Shown here: piece after piece, positions 46,084 to 55,850 of the stretch
How positions within the stretch are numbered: the first letter of the stretch is position 1
How the letters are laid out: the number at the start of each line of letters is the position of its first letter
Program-made: the position numbers and the translations under genes
The notes under the pieces: generated by a model
What the model saw: only the letters and a program-made list of their open reading frames with translations
Told to the model about the DNA's origin: nothing
The model's database searches: none
Source: Bacillus sp. FJAT-14578
Lineage (GTDB): Bacteria > Bacillota > Bacilli > Bacillales > Bacillaceae_H
Assembly: GCF_000504165.1 (NCBI RefSeq)
Contig: NZ_AYSE01000001.1
Location: 806,001 to 870,000 of the forward strand
Length of the DNA: 64,000 nucleotides
Direction: 5' to 3'

Positions 46084-46789
46084 TCGAGAGCACCTCCTTA
46101 ATAATAGCTACCGCTTGTTGAAGCTCTTTTTTCCTCGCTTTGTTTTCCGGTGTTTCCTCAACACTCTCCAACTGGGCAATTACTTTTTCCCAATGTTTTT
46201 GTTCATGAGTCCATTTTTTAATAAAAGCTGCGCTTTTTTCCCTCATCAAAATGGGGCCGAGCAATAATCCGGCTTCCTTTTCTTCCCCATAAGGCTTTAA
46301 GGCTTCACCCTGTTCAGCCGCAATGATTTCGTAAACTCGGCCATCTTCTTCTAAAATTTTCTCCTCTTTAATTTCCCATGAATGTTCGAGCAGCCATTCC
46401 CTTAATGTCTTCGCGCCGATATTGGGCTGCAACACAAGACGCTGGACTCCTTCCAACTTGTTCTTTCCTTCTTCTAAAATCGTGCGAATCAATGTTCCGC
46501 CCATTCCGGCAATGGTAATGCAGTCTACTTCGTTTGGCGAAATGACTTCAAGGCCATCTCCTTTACGCACCTCAATTACTTGTTCTAGTCCTGTCTTTCT
46601 TACTTGCTGAACAGCCGATTGAAACGGTCCCTCTGTAATCTCGCCGGCAATAGCACTTTTAATGAATCCTTTTAAATAAGCATAGCATGGTAAATACGCA
46701 TGATCAGAACCAATATCCGCAATAGCAGCATTGGCTGGAATCAGTTTCACAACTTCCTCTAAACGTTTTGATAATTGTAATTCGTTCAT
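46076..46789 (-). CDS. trmK: tRNA (adenine-22-N1) methyltransferase TrmK
   Basis: Methylates N1 of A22 in bacterial tRNAs using SAM (B. subtilis YqfN). The Rossmann-fold SAM motif is IADIGSDHAYLPCYA, followed by AGEITEGP and the catalytic region CITIAGMGG. A C-terminal coiled coil contacts tRNA. 237 residues from the ATG at 46789 behind AAAGGTGAA. Operon with yqfO and usually downstream of sigA. Confidence 0.95.
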   Translation of the reverse strand: MNELQLSKRLEEVVKLIPANAAIADIGSDHAYLPCYAYLKGFIKSAIAGEITEGPFQSAVQQVRKTGLEQVIEVRKGDGLEVISPNEVDCITIAGMGGTLIRTILEEGKNKLEGVQRLVLQPNIGAKTLREWLLEHSWEIKEEKILEEDGRVYEIIAAEQGEALKPYGEEKEAGLLLGPILMREKSAAFIKKWTHEQKHWEKVIAQLESVEETPENKARKKELQQAVAIIKEVLSSE

Positions 46790-46993
46790 ATCTTCACCTT
46801 TTATTATGTATTCGTGTCTTTTATTTACTGTGTAATCATGACCCAATAAGTTAGTCAGTGGATGGATGAAGAGCACATCGACTTTATTCCACCGAGAGAC
46901 GTTCTACTTTATCATAAATTGTTCATCGAACACATGCAAGCAAACTCTATCTTATCATGCTCTCTAGTATCTTCCCAAAAGGGCTTAAAATAT
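46790..46993. other. Intergenic region between trmK and the cccA terminator
   Basis: About 200 bases without a gene; presumably contains the trmK promoter. No clear box recognised. Confidence 0.4.
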
Positions 46994-47044
46994 AAAAGGA
47001 CGCCCTCACATACGTTATTCAGTATGTGAAGGCGCCCTCTTTTG
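46994..47044 (-). terminator. Terminator-like hairpin downstream of cccA
   Basis: Imperfect 20-bp stem (ggacgccctcacatac with gtatgtgaaggcgccc) flanked by A4 and T4; 83 bases past the cccA stop. Confidence 0.7.
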
Positions 47045-47126
47045 ATAAAACATCTCCGTGAAGCAGCTTCATATAAAGACCGTTTTAAGAACAGCTGCGC
47101 ATGAAACTACCCAATAGATTCGAACA

Positions 47127-47489
47127 TTATTTTAATGTGCCAAGCCATTCTGCCACTTCATCGGCTTTATCAGCAGGAACTAAGCCTGCTGGCATTGAAC
47201 CACGGCCATTTGTAATAACTTCTTTAATTTCATCTTTTGACAAGCGGTCTCCTACACCTTTAAGAGCAGGACCAACGCCGCCTTGGTATTGATCACCATG
47301 ACAGCCAATACAGCTTTGCTTATAGAGTTCTTCTGGCGTTGCTGCAGCAGCTTCCTGTTCAGCTCCGCCGCCCTCTTTCTCTGCAGCTATTTCTTTTGCA
47401 TTGTTTACACCATTAACAGATAAAACAAGCATAAGAACAAGTCCTATTGCCATAATGAGAAAAAAAGGTGAAAGCGGGTTACGGTTCAT
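47127..47489 (-). CDS. cccA: Membrane-bound cytochrome c550
   Basis: A 120-residue small c-type cytochrome. N-terminal membrane anchor (residues 8-26), Ala/Glu-rich linker, then a haem domain with CIGCH (haem attachment, residues 60-64) and the distal Met in GSMPAGLV. It carries electrons on the outer membrane face toward cytochrome oxidase. Length equals B. subtilis CccA, also located beside sigA/trmK. Confidence 0.94.
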   Translation of the reverse strand: MNRNPLSPFFLIMAIGLVLMLVLSVNGVNNAKEIAAEKEGGGAEQEAAAATPEELYKQSCIGCHGDQYQGGVGPALKGVGDRLSKDEIKEVITNGRGSMPAGLVPADKADEVAEWLGTLK

Positions 47490-47636
47490 TTCGTCTACCT
47501 CCTTATGTATACGTTATCAATTATGAATAGTGAGAAAAGTATAAACACAATCTATTTTACTTCAAAATAATAGGGAGCGAAACCCCTATTCTTAAGGTTC
47601 TGGATGTTTTTCACTAAATAGACAAAAAATAACTAA

Positions 47637-47745
47637 GAGGATGACTCAAATGGCATCATTTTTAATGCCATTTGAGTCATCCTCCTGAAAAGACCGCCAT
47701 GAGAAATCCCATACAACCAGGAATTGTAATGGCGGATCTTTTCAG
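47637..47745. repeat. Two-hairpin repeat, copy C (inverted)
   Basis: Reverse orientation to copies A and B. On the minus strand, hairpin 1 (47745-47685) has arms ctgaaaagatccgccat and atggcggtcttttcag with loop containing ggttgtat; hairpin 2 (47684-47637) is a 20-bp stem gaggatgact...agtcatcctc. It lies past the acyl-CoA dehydrogenase stop. The rest of 47490-47874 is AT-rich with no gene. Confidence 0.8.
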
Positions 47746-47874
47746 ATAAAAGTTCTTGACTGTCTATGTTTAAGCGGCATAGTATCTTATTGCGAAGTAT
47801 CTTTTCTCCTATTTAACGATAACATAAATAGCTTTACAAAACACAATCTATTTTATCACCCAAAATAAAAAAAT

Positions 47875-49014
47875 TCAGCATCCGATTTCTCTTGCGATAA
47901 CCATACGCTGAACTTCTGAGGTCCCTTCTCCAATTTCTAAGAGTTTAGCATCTCTCATATAACGTTCCACTTGGTATTCCCTCATATAACCATATCCTCC
48001 ATGAATCTGAACGGCCTGGCTTGCAGCCTCCATACAAATTTCCGAGGCGTATAATTTACACATAGACGCTTCTTTTGTAAATCGACGCCCCTGATCCTTT
48101 AACCATGCAGCTTTATAAACCATCGTACGAGCCAATTCAATTTTCATAGCCATATCAGCCAGTTTAAATTGGATGGCTTGAAAAGAAGAAAGAGGTTTCC
48201 CGAATTGTCTTCTTTCTTGTGCATATTTTAATGCACGCTCATAAGCGGCTTGAGCAATTCCAACAGCCATCGCACCGATTCCAATACGCCCTCCGTCTAA
48301 TGTGACAAGAAATTGTTTAAACCCTTCACCTCGTGCCCCGAGGAGATTTTCTTGGGGTACTCTTACATCTTCCAGCACCAATTCTGTTGTATTTGAAGCA
48401 TGGAGTCCCATTTTTTCGTAATTATCAATCACCGTAAAGCCAGGTGCATCAGTAGGGACAATCAGCGCAGAAATCTCTTTTTGACCATCTTTTCGTCCTG
48501 TAATAGCGGTCAATGACAAGTGTTTAGCATAGCTTGCATTTGTAATATAACATTTATTTCCGTTAACAATGAAGTCTTTTCCATCTTCCTTTGCCTCTGT
48601 TTGTGTTCCTCCAGCATCACTTCCTGCATTCGGTTCGGTTAATCCGAACGCTCCGAATGATTCCCCTGTACATATAGGGACAAGATATTTTTGCTTTTGT
48701 TCTTCTGTACCAAATAGATGGAGAGGTGCTCCCCCTAGTGATACATGGGCAGAATATGTAATTCCTGTTGAACCGCATGCACGGCTCAGTTCTTCTACAA
48801 CAATCGCAAAGCTGACCGTGTCAGCACCGCCCCCTCCGTACTCTTCGGGAAATGGTAAACCCATAATGCCCAAGTCTGCCAGCTTTTGAAAAACCCTTAG
48901 CGGAAACTGCTTTTCCTTATCGCGCTGTTCTGCTCCAGGTGCCACTTCCGCTTCAGCAAACTCTCGAATTGTCTTTTGAATGAGTTTCTGTTCCGTTGTT
49001 AAGTCAAAATTCAT
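47875..49014 (-). CDS. Acyl-CoA dehydrogenase
   Basis: FAD enzyme that makes the first double bond in acyl-CoA oxidation, passing electrons to ETF. 379 residues with the signature segments GAFGLTEPNAGSDAGG and the active-site Glu region GEGTSEVQRMVIAREI; most like short-chain/butyryl-type dehydrogenases. Exact chain length not predictable. GGGGGG precedes the ATG at 49014 by 6 bases; an ATG two codons earlier abuts the site. It is a single gene, not part of the B. subtilis sigA neighbourhood. Confidence 0.9.
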   Translation of the reverse strand: MNFDLTTEQKLIQKTIREFAEAEVAPGAEQRDKEKQFPLRVFQKLADLGIMGLPFPEEYGGGGADTVSFAIVVEELSRACGSTGITYSAHVSLGGAPLHLFGTEEQKQKYLVPICTGESFGAFGLTEPNAGSDAGGTQTEAKEDGKDFIVNGNKCYITNASYAKHLSLTAITGRKDGQKEISALIVPTDAPGFTVIDNYEKMGLHASNTTELVLEDVRVPQENLLGARGEGFKQFLVTLDGGRIGIGAMAVGIAQAAYERALKYAQERRQFGKPLSSFQAIQFKLADMAMKIELARTMVYKAAWLKDQGRRFTKEASMCKLYASEICMEAASQAVQIHGGYGYMREYQVERYMRDAKLLEIGEGTSEVQRMVIAREIGC

Positions 49015-49279
49015 ATCCATCCCCCCAGTTTTTGAATCCGCTTACAACAAAATTATAAAACATATAATGGAATTTTCACAACTTTAAAATTTTTTAAACG
49101 TTTCGTGTTATAATAAAGGAAACTTTCAGCCATAGAGAATTTTCATTGCCTTGCACAGCTGATTAGATCTTTTACAGAAAAAAGAGACGCGGTGCAGCTC
49201 CAACGTGCGTTAACAGACTAAAACCACGTCAACCACCACACGCCTTTGCCGGCCCATCCTATTCGTCGGAGGCAGGGCA

Positions 49280-49831
49280 CTAACCGTTAATGCGAAATAA
49301 ATTAAAAGCAATGATAAGACCTAATCCAATGAATCCCGCCATCTTAAAATAAACAATCTTCAAACGAAATCCTGCGATGACCCACAAAACACAGTGAATG
49401 ACAAGGAGTGCAATCAAAATCAAGAAATTTTGAGGAAAATAAAAAGAAACGGCTTCATAAGACATAAGTAACAAACAGAGTGCAGCCATACTTAATAACC
49501 CATGCATAAAAAATTTTTTTTCTATGTAAAATAACGCCGCTCCTAAACAAACTAAGATAAAAAGACTATAAAGGAGCATTTGCAAAACGAAAGACAATTC
49601 AGTAAAATAAATGACAAGAAGCATAACTGGTAAAAATAACAAAATGATACTAAAGAGCCATCCTTGAAAACGCTTTTTGGACGGTTTAGATGAAACTGTT
49701 TCTTGGCTGCCCGTATTTCCTTCTGTATACAATGCCAATAAATAATCACAGTACTGTTCAGGCAGCAAATGACTTTCTTTCCACCATTCGATTTCGTTTA
49801 TGATGACTTGTTTTTTCGTTTCTTGATTCAT
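49280..49831 (-). CDS. Membrane protein of unknown function
   Basis: A 183-residue protein not recognised by name. A soluble N-terminal segment (IINEIEWWKESHLLPEQYCDYLLALY) resembles the leading domain of DUF2157-type proteins; a Ser/Lys linker and about five membrane helices follow. The ATG at 49831 has GGAG 8 bases upstream; the GTG at 49840 is closer to it. It lies directly beyond the sigA terminator, whose T run merges with its ribosome site, so its expression probably depends on readthrough or a hidden promoter. Confidence 0.7.
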   Translation of the reverse strand: MNQETKKQVIINEIEWWKESHLLPEQYCDYLLALYTEGNTGSQETVSSKPSKKRFQGWLFSIILLFLPVMLLVIYFTELSFVLQMLLYSLFILVCLGAALFYIEKKFFMHGLLSMAALCLLLMSYEAVSFYFPQNFLILIALLVIHCVLWVIAGFRLKIVYFKMAGFIGLGLIIAFNLFRING

Positions 49832-49850
49832 CCATTTCACTCCAAAAAAA

Positions 49851-49882
49851 ATAGTTTACTTCTATAATAAGAAGTAAACTAT
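49851..49882 (-). terminator. Terminator of the yqxD-dnaG-sigA operon
   Basis: Perfect 13-bp stem atagtttacttct/agaagtaaactat with a six-base loop, followed on the minus strand by T8. Confidence 0.9.
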
Positions 49883-49902
49883 CGAATGTAAATATGAATT
49901 CT

Positions 49903-51030
49903 TTATTCTAAAAAGTCTTTTAATCGTTTGCTCCGACTTGGATGTCGCAGTTTGCGAAGTGCTTTCGCTTCAATTTGACGAATACGCTCACGTGTAACTC
50001 CGAATACTTTTCCTACCTCTTCAAGAGTACGTGTGCGTCCATCATCAAGTCCAAAACGTAAACGCAATACGTTTTCTTCACGGTCTGTTAATGTATCCAG
50101 TACATCTTCCAGCTGCTCTTTTAATAATTCATAAGCAGCATGTTCAGAAGGAGATGTCGCATCTTGGTCTTCAATAAAATCACCCAGATGGGAATCGTCT
50201 TCTTCACCAATCGGTGTTTCTAATGAGACTGGCTCCTGGGCAATTTTTAAAATTTCACGTACTTTGTCCGGAGTTAGATCCATATCTTCTGCAATTTCTT
50301 CCGGAATTGGTTCACGGCCCAAATCTTGGAGCAACTGGCGTTGAACGCGAATCAATTTATTGATTGTTTCTACCATATGAACCGGTATACGAATCGTTCT
50401 TGCTTGATCCGCAATAGCACGGGTGATGGCTTGTCGAATCCACCATGTAGCGTACGTACTAAATTTATATCCTTTGCGGTAATCGAACTTTTCAACCGCT
50501 TTGATTAATCCCATGTTTCCTTCTTGAATTAGGTCCAAGAACAGCATGCCGCGCCCTACATAGCGTTTTGCAATGCTGACAACGAGGCGCAAGTTAGCTT
50601 CAGCCAGACGGCGTTTCGCTTCCTCATCACCATTTTCAATACGTTTGGCCAGTTCAATTTCTTCTTCAGCAGATAATAAATCGACGCGGCCAATCTCTTT
50701 TAAGTACATGCGAACAGGATCATTGATTTTCACTCCTGGTGGAACACTGAGGTCGTTGAGGTCAAATTCTTCCTCTTTTGATAAATCTTGAATATCCGGA
50801 TCGTCCTCATCAACATCCGATTCATTCATTACCTCAATTCCTTGTTCACCTAAATACTCATAATATTCGTCCATTTGATCCGATTCCAGTTCAAATCCGG
50901 ACATGCGCTCTGCAATTTCTTCATATGTTAAGACACCGCGTTTTTTCCCTATTTCCGTTAATTGTTCTTTCACTTGATCGAGGGTTAATTCAGAGTCCAA
51001 TTCTTTAGAGCGAGCAGATTTTTCAGCCAT
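49903..51030 (-). CDS. sigA: Primary sigma factor SigA (RpoD)
   Basis: Housekeeping sigma factor, 375 residues. Region 1.1 is at the N-terminus; region 1.2 is [17 protein letters not shown]. Region 2 contains [18 protein letters not shown] and [19 protein letters not shown] (-10 recognition and melting); region 3 follows. Region 4.2 has the helix-turn-helix [20 protein letters not shown] (-35 recognition). It lies 51 bases after dnaG in the classical macromolecular-synthesis operon. Confidence 0.98.
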   Translation of the reverse strand: MAEKSARSKELDSELTLDQVKEQLTEIGKKRGVLTYEEIAERMSGFELESDQMDEYYEYLGEQGIEVMNESDVDEDDPDIQDLSKEEEFDLNDLSVPPGVKINDPVRMYLKEIGRVDLLSAEEEIELAKRIENGDEEAKRRLAEANLRLVVSIAKRYVGRGMLFLDLIQEGNMGLIKAVEKFDYRKGYKFSTYATWWIRQAITRAIADQARTIRIPVHMVETINKLIRVQRQLLQDLGREPIPEEIAEDMDLTPDKVREILKIAQEPVSLETPIGEEDDSHLGDFIEDQDATSPSEHAAYELLKEQLEDVLDTLTDREENVLRLRFGLDDGRTRTLEEVGKVFGVTRERIRQIEAKALRKLRHPSRSKRLKDFLE

Positions 51031-51081
51031 TTGGCCCCCTCCTTCCGCAATTGTATTGCTATATGATAAAATTAATACATA

Positions 51082-52881
51082 CTATTTCAACACTTTTTTC
51101 AATTGAAGAATCTCCATAGCGATGGATGCCGCCTTTACGTAATCCTTACGTCGTTCAGCCTCTTGCTTATCTTTTTCTTTTTCTTTTATTGTTAACCACT
51201 TTGGATAATTCAACACTTGCTGCACATAATCATTTAGTGCTTGTTCTGAAAGTTCTTCATTAATGGACATCATCGCCAGCTCAGATACGAGATGCACCAA
51301 TTTTTTTTCAGGCAAATACTCAACGAACAAACTGATATTGGATTCATGCCCTTCCTCATAAAAACCATATAAATACGTAGCTAAGGCCCGATGTTCTTCT
51401 ATGTTAAAACCGCCGCCAATCATATCCTGGACACGAAGAGCAAGATGCTGATCTTTTAGCATATAGGAAAGAAGAATTCTCTCTGCGTTTTGATAAGCCG
51501 GTAACAGCTTCGTTTGAGAAGCCGATTGTCTAGCTATATTATTTCTATTCCAATGAGCATTATCCTTTTTCTTTTTTTCAAATCTATAAATTTGATATTG
51601 TTGCTTGAGTGCTTCCAGTGAAATTGAGAATTCTTCTGACAACTGCCTTAAATAATGATCGCGCTCCACAGCTTTAGGAAGAGACCCGATTTCTTTCAGA
51701 ACTTCATCAATGTACTGCATCCGTTCTGCCTCGTTTTGAAGGTTTTTTCCTCTCCTTAAATACTGCATCTTAAACGACATCAATGTCAGACTCGCCTCAA
51801 CCACTTCTTGCCTGAACTTTTCTGCACCGAATTGCTGGATATATTCATCGGGATCGTAGCCTTTAGGCATAGTGGCCACCTTTACATAACAGCCTGCCGC
51901 ATTCAATGTGTGCGCCGCTTTGTGAGCTGCCTCAATTCCCGCTTCATCCGAATCATAACAAACAATAACCGATTCGACATTTCGTCTGATGATTTTTGCC
52001 TGTTCATCTGTTAAAGCCGTTCCCATCGTGGCAATTCCATTTTCACAGCCTGCTTTAAAAGCGGAAATGACATCCGCAAACCCTTCAAATAAAACAGCCT
52101 CTTGATTTTTTCTGATGTGCTTTTTGGCCCGATGAAAATTATAAATGGTTTTACTTTTATTAAAGAGGGCCGTTTCAGGACTATTTAAATATTTCGGCTG
52201 TCCCTCACCTAAAATCCTGCCGGAAAAAGCAATCGTTTTTCCTTGCAAATCATAAATGGGAAACATGATTCGATTTCGAAAGCGATCAAAATACCCACCA
52301 TCCGACTCTCTTTTCACAAGCAGTCCTGCCCGTTCCATTTCGTCGGGCGAGAATCCCCTTTTGGTTAGAAATTTCATGGCAAAATCCCATGATTCCAATG
52401 CATAGCCAACTTCAAACTCTTCAATTATCTCAGCCGTAAAGCCACGCTGTATCAAGTAATCAAAAGCTTTTTGACCCTCTTTTGTATTTACTAATAAATG
52501 ATGGTAAAATTTCTTTAAGAGCTCGTGTGCTTCAATCATCTTGTTTGCAGGTTTATGAATGGAAGATTGAGGCTGGTCTGTTGGAAGTTGTATAGGGATG
52601 CCAATTTTATCAGCTAGTCGCTTAACGGCTTCTAAAAAGGTAAGTCCTTCCATTTCCATGACAAACGAAAAAGCATTTCCTCCTGCACCGCAGCCAAAAC
52701 AATGATAAATTTGTTTTTCAGGGGCAACGGAGAATGACGGAGTGCTTTCTCCATGAAAAGGACATAAACCGAAATAATTGCGTCCTTGCTTCTTTAATTG
52801 GACATAATCACTGACAACATCCACAATGTCAATAGAATGTCGAATGCGATCTATTACTTCGTCTGGTATACGTTCCGCCAT
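51082..52881 (-). CDS. dnaG: DNA primase DnaG
   Basis: Makes RNA primers for replication. 599 residues: CHC2 zinc domain with CPFH and CFGC, RNA polymerase core with TOPRIM motifs EGFADV and DSDEAG, and a C-terminal DnaC-helicase-binding helical domain. The start ATG at 52881 (MAERIPDEVID) follows GGAG by 9 bases. Confidence 0.97.
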   Translation of the reverse strand: MAERIPDEVIDRIRHSIDIVDVVSDYVQLKKQGRNYFGLCPFHGESTPSFSVAPEKQIYHCFGCGAGGNAFSFVMEMEGLTFLEAVKRLADKIGIPIQLPTDQPQSSIHKPANKMIEAHELLKKFYHHLLVNTKEGQKAFDYLIQRGFTAEIIEEFEVGYALESWDFAMKFLTKRGFSPDEMERAGLLVKRESDGGYFDRFRNRIMFPIYDLQGKTIAFSGRILGEGQPKYLNSPETALFNKSKTIYNFHRAKKHIRKNQEAVLFEGFADVISAFKAGCENGIATMGTALTDEQAKIIRRNVESVIVCYDSDEAGIEAAHKAAHTLNAAGCYVKVATMPKGYDPDEYIQQFGAEKFRQEVVEASLTLMSFKMQYLRRGKNLQNEAERMQYIDEVLKEIGSLPKAVERDHYLRQLSEEFSISLEALKQQYQIYRFEKKKKDNAHWNRNNIARQSASQTKLLPAYQNAERILLSYMLKDQHLALRVQDMIGGGFNIEEHRALATYLYGFYEEGHESNISLFVEYLPEKKLVHLVSELAMMSINEELSEQALNDYVQQVLNYPKWLTIKEKEKDKQEAERRKDYVKAASIAMEILQLKKVLK

Positions 52882-52921
52882 TCTTAACAGCTCCATATAT
52901 TGTATTATTCTTCATAAAAAA

Positions 52922-53407
52922 CTAAATTCCTGCAAGTTTCGACAATAATTTATCCATATTTGTGATGAAACGCTGTCGTTCTTCTTCACTAAAAGGTTTA
53001 GGACCTTTAGAATGGTGGCCTGCTCTTCGCTCTTTTGCAGAAACGTAACGAAAAAAGAGAATCGTATCCATGTCTTCTTTATTAAAATATTTCCCACGCG
53101 GGGACAAAGCATAAACCCCTTGTTTAACGAGAATGCTTGCCAGACCTGTATCCTGTGTTACAACCACGTCATGCTCCTTTACATGGTTCATGATATACAA
53201 GTCGACAGCCTCCCGGCTCATATCAACATATCTCCATTCCCCAGCATCTATTTTATGTTGAACATGTGCGTATGAGGCAACAAAAATGACATGAACATTA
53301 TATGTATCGGCAAGCTCCAAAATTTCTTGTTTGACAGGACACGCATCAGCGTCGACAAAAATATTGAATTTTCTCTGTGTATAACTCTCTATTCTACATC
53401 CCTCCAC
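52922..53407 (-). CDS. yqxD: UPF0178 family protein YqxD
   Basis: A 161-residue protein of the YaiI/YqxD family, a PIN-like/NYN-type fold, function unknown. The conserved acidic pattern IFVDADACPVK and the QDTGLAS segment are visible. The only usable start is GTG at 53407 with AAGGA upstream; GGAGG immediately after that codon would serve no in-frame ATG, GTG or TTG. First gene of the dnaG-sigA operon, as in B. subtilis. Confidence 0.88.
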   Translation of the reverse strand: MEGCRIESYTQRKFNIFVDADACPVKQEILELADTYNVHVIFVASYAHVQHKIDAGEWRYVDMSREAVDLYIMNHVKEHDVVVTQDTGLASILVKQGVYALSPRGKYFNKEDMDTILFFRYVSAKERRAGHHSKGPKPFSEEERQRFITNMDKLLSKLAGI

Positions 53408-53469
53408 AGATTCCTTCTTTGGATTGTCATTTTACATATAGATGGTTTGTCGAAATTACTCCTGTCTCA

Positions 53470-53806
53470 TCATTTATCCCGCATTAACGGGCAGTGAGAC
53501 TCCCACTTAATGTAGCGTCATCGGAGAAGTTTAAGCAGGGATCACACCGCCCTATCTAGCTGCGGCTCCTAGAGGCTCGAGGTCAAAAGCTTATCCTTTC
53601 TGGCGCCATGCCAAGGCTAATCTTTTGCTTGTCACCCCTGAGCAACCGCCTCGTTCTCTCGTGTAAAAGCCCGATTAAAGGAACACAGACTAACAACGCC
53701 GCGTCCTGCGGCAACGTCTGCGTGACCCGCATCGTGCGGGCCTAACTAACCCCCAGTGGGAAATAAAGGAATCCCTCACTGATGGAAGTTTCCTTTATAT
53801 AGATAG
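53470..53806. repeat. GC-rich mosaic intergenic repeat
   Basis: No open frame. Read on the minus strand it starts aggaaacttccatcagtg, includes the hairpins cccgcacgatgcggg and gccgcaggacgcggc, then ggagccgcagctag, and ends cactgcccgttaatgcgggat. Pieces recur at 37447 (ggagccgcagctgg), 55757 (aggaaacttccgtcag) and 54107 (actgcccgtaagagccggat). A ataaagga/tcctttat stem lies at its right end. The remaining gap to 54000 is AT-rich. Confidence 0.6.
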
Positions 53807-54019
53807 TTTATTCGTTCTAGACAAAGTCTAAACCTAAAACTATTCTTTTTTATCACAATTTTTTATTATAATATAAAATTCAATTATTTGCTACAAAAAA
53901 ATCATTTTATGTAAAATATATAAAAGCAATCTCCTCCACCTCCATTATACTTGTCAAATGAACAAATAAATTGAGCTGAGTGATTGCCATTACATGTACT
54001 TCCACTTTTTTTACCGCGC

Positions 54020-54165
54020 TCTAACAGGCATCTCCCGACATATAGGGCGTGCTAGTGAAGACGTTGCAATTTTCACTACGTTCCTTCACTTAAACAGGAA
54101 ACAACTGCCCGTAAGAGCCGGATAAGTCCATCTATGCATCAGCGGGGAGATGCCCCCGCTGATTG
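54020..54165. repeat. Repeat fragment with inverted ends next to ppsR
   Basis: ggcatctcccg (54029-54039) is inverted at 54144-54155 (cggggagatgcc); a compact stem tcagcgggg/ccccgctga follows at 54138-54163 beside the ppsR stop. The interior shares actgcccgt...ggataa with the mosaic at 53470. Confidence 0.5.
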
Positions 54166-54975
54166 TCATGAGTGGCGATGGTGCAGATTCAAAATAACAT
54201 TCGCTGTCTCTTCTACCGCTTTGTTGGAAACATCGATGACCTGGCAGCCGATTCGTTCGGCCACTTTATCGAAATACTTGATTTCTTCTTTAATGCGCTC
54301 AACATTCGCATAAATTGCCTCATCATTTAAACCTAATGATTTCAATCGCTCTTTACGTATATGATTTAATTTATCCGGGCTGATTTTCAACCCAAAACAT
54401 TTTTCTGGAGGCACTAAAAATAACTCTTCTGGCGGCTCAACCTCAGGAACGATAGGAACATTGGCCACTTTCAATCGTTTATGAGCCAAAAATTGGGACA
54501 ATGGCGTTTTCGACGTGCGGGAAATTCCCACTAACACAATGTCTGCTCGCAAAATACCGCGCGGATCGCGTCCATCATCATATTTAACAGCAAATTCAAT
54601 CGCTTCAACTTTTTTAAAATAATCCTCATCCAGTTTGCGAACCATGCCCGGCTCGTGTTTTGGTTCCAATTGATAGGCCCTCTGAATCTTATCCATGATA
54701 GGACCGATAATATCAAACACTTCCACATTATGTTTACGGGCTTCATCCAGTAAAAAATTCCTCATCTCAGGTTTTACGAGAGTAAAGCCAATTAGAGCAT
54801 TATTCAATTTCGCAATAGATACTACTTCTGAAAGTGTAGCCGTATCTTCCACATACGGAATTCGTTTAATGATCACTTCCGCAGGATTAAACTGGCTGGT
54901 GGCAGCTTTGACTACAAGTTCAGCCGTTTCCCCCACTGAATCGGAAACAACATAAATAAGTGGGTTCGTCATCAC
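54166..54975 (-). CDS. ppsR: PPDK regulatory protein (bifunctional kinase/pyrophosphorylase)
   Basis: Member of the DUF299/PpsR family, which inactivates pyruvate phosphate dikinase or PEP synthase by ADP-dependent phosphorylation and reactivates it by Pi-dependent dephosphorylation. 269 residues with the P-loop-like [11 protein letters not shown] and the opening [14 protein letters not shown]. subtilis YqfL, its counterpart, was linked to CcpN control of gluconeogenic genes and is co-transcribed with ccpN, as here (47-base gap). Start GTG 54975 or ATG 54972. Confidence 0.93.
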   Translation of the reverse strand: MMTNPLIYVVSDSVGETAELVVKAATSQFNPAEVIIKRIPYVEDTATLSEVVSIAKLNNALIGFTLVKPEMRNFLLDEARKHNVEVFDIIGPIMDKIQRAYQLEPKHEPGMVRKLDEDYFKKVEAIEFAVKYDDGRDPRGILRADIVLVGISRTSKTPLSQFLAHKRLKVANVPIVPEVEPPEELFLVPPEKCFGLKISPDKLNHIRKERLKSLGLNDEAIYANVERIKEEIKYFDKVAERIGCQVIDVSNKAVEETANVILNLHHRHS

Positions 54976-55022
54976 TTACACATCCCCTTCAATATCAATA
55001 TTAACCATTTTAACCTATATCA

Positions 55023-55664
55023 TTACAGTACTTCATCATTCGCCAATGCCACTAATAATTTCGTAATATTCGTCTTCGTGATTCTACCGACTACTTCGTA
55101 CCCGATATTGGTTTTTTTCACAACAGGCATGGCATCAATCTGTTTATCAATCAACGTTTTCCCGATATTAATCAAATAATCTTCTCTTTCGCAAAATGTG
55201 ATATTCGGCATTCTTGTCATAATAATATTGACGGGAATGGACGTCAATTCCTGTTTTCCGATACTCGCCCTTAACAAGTCTTTTCGTGACAAAACCCCTA
55301 CTAACAGCGAATGTTCATCCACAACAAACAATGTGCCGACGTCTTCCAAGAACATGGTACAAATCGCATCATAGACAGAAACACCTTCGTTTACTACCAC
55401 CGGAACAGATTGATATTCACCAACTTTTACTTTGCGAATTTTATCCGTCAGCAATTGCGCACCCGTTTTCCCTGTGTAAAAATAACCTACTCTCGGTCTG
55501 GCTTCCAAATATCCCGCCATCGTTAAAATTGCTAAATCCGGCCTTAGTGTAGCGCGCGTTAAGTTTAAGCGATCCGCAATGTGCTCCCCTGTAATCGGAC
55601 CATGGTCCTTTACAATTTGCAGAATTTGTTCTTGTCTTTTATTTAGTTCGATTGTTCTCACCAC
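55023..55664 (-). CDS. ccpN: Gluconeogenesis repressor CcpN (HTH plus CBS pair)
   Basis: Transcription factor that represses gapB and pckA on glucose in B. subtilis. 213 residues: N-terminal helix-turn-helix (ITGEHIADRLNLTRATLRP) and two CBS domains (about 80-140 and 145-205) that bind adenine nucleotides. Sequence follows B. subtilis CcpN closely by memory. The GTG at 55664 is seven bases after AAGGA; TTG 55670 or GTG 55661 are alternatives. Confidence 0.94.
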   Translation of the reverse strand: MVRTIELNKRQEQILQIVKDHGPITGEHIADRLNLTRATLRPDLAILTMAGYLEARPRVGYFYTGKTGAQLLTDKIRKVKVGEYQSVPVVVNEGVSVYDAICTMFLEDVGTLFVVDEHSLLVGVLSRKDLLRASIGKQELTSIPVNIIMTRMPNITFCEREDYLINIGKTLIDKQIDAMPVVKKTNIGYEVVGRITKTNITKLLVALANDEVL

Positions 55665-55756
55665 CTTCAATTCCTTGTGATTGTGTTATACTGTTCATAT
55701 AAATATTATATACTTTTTATTCGAAATAGAAAGAATAATATATTGACCTTATCCAT

Positions 55757-55850
55757 AGGAAACTTCCGTCAGCAGGAGGGCTTTCTCCCCCACTTACACT
55801 TCTCTTATGACTCTCCGTTTTGAAGAGGGATTAGGCAGTGATGGGGGATA
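55757..55850. repeat. Short repeat fragment between ccpN and recO
   Basis: Begins aggaaacttccgtcag and ends gggggataaa, the two end types of the 53470 mosaic, but only about 95 bp long. No gene lies between 55671 and 55949; glycyl-tRNA synthetase genes, found here in B. subtilis, are absent. Confidence 0.45.
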
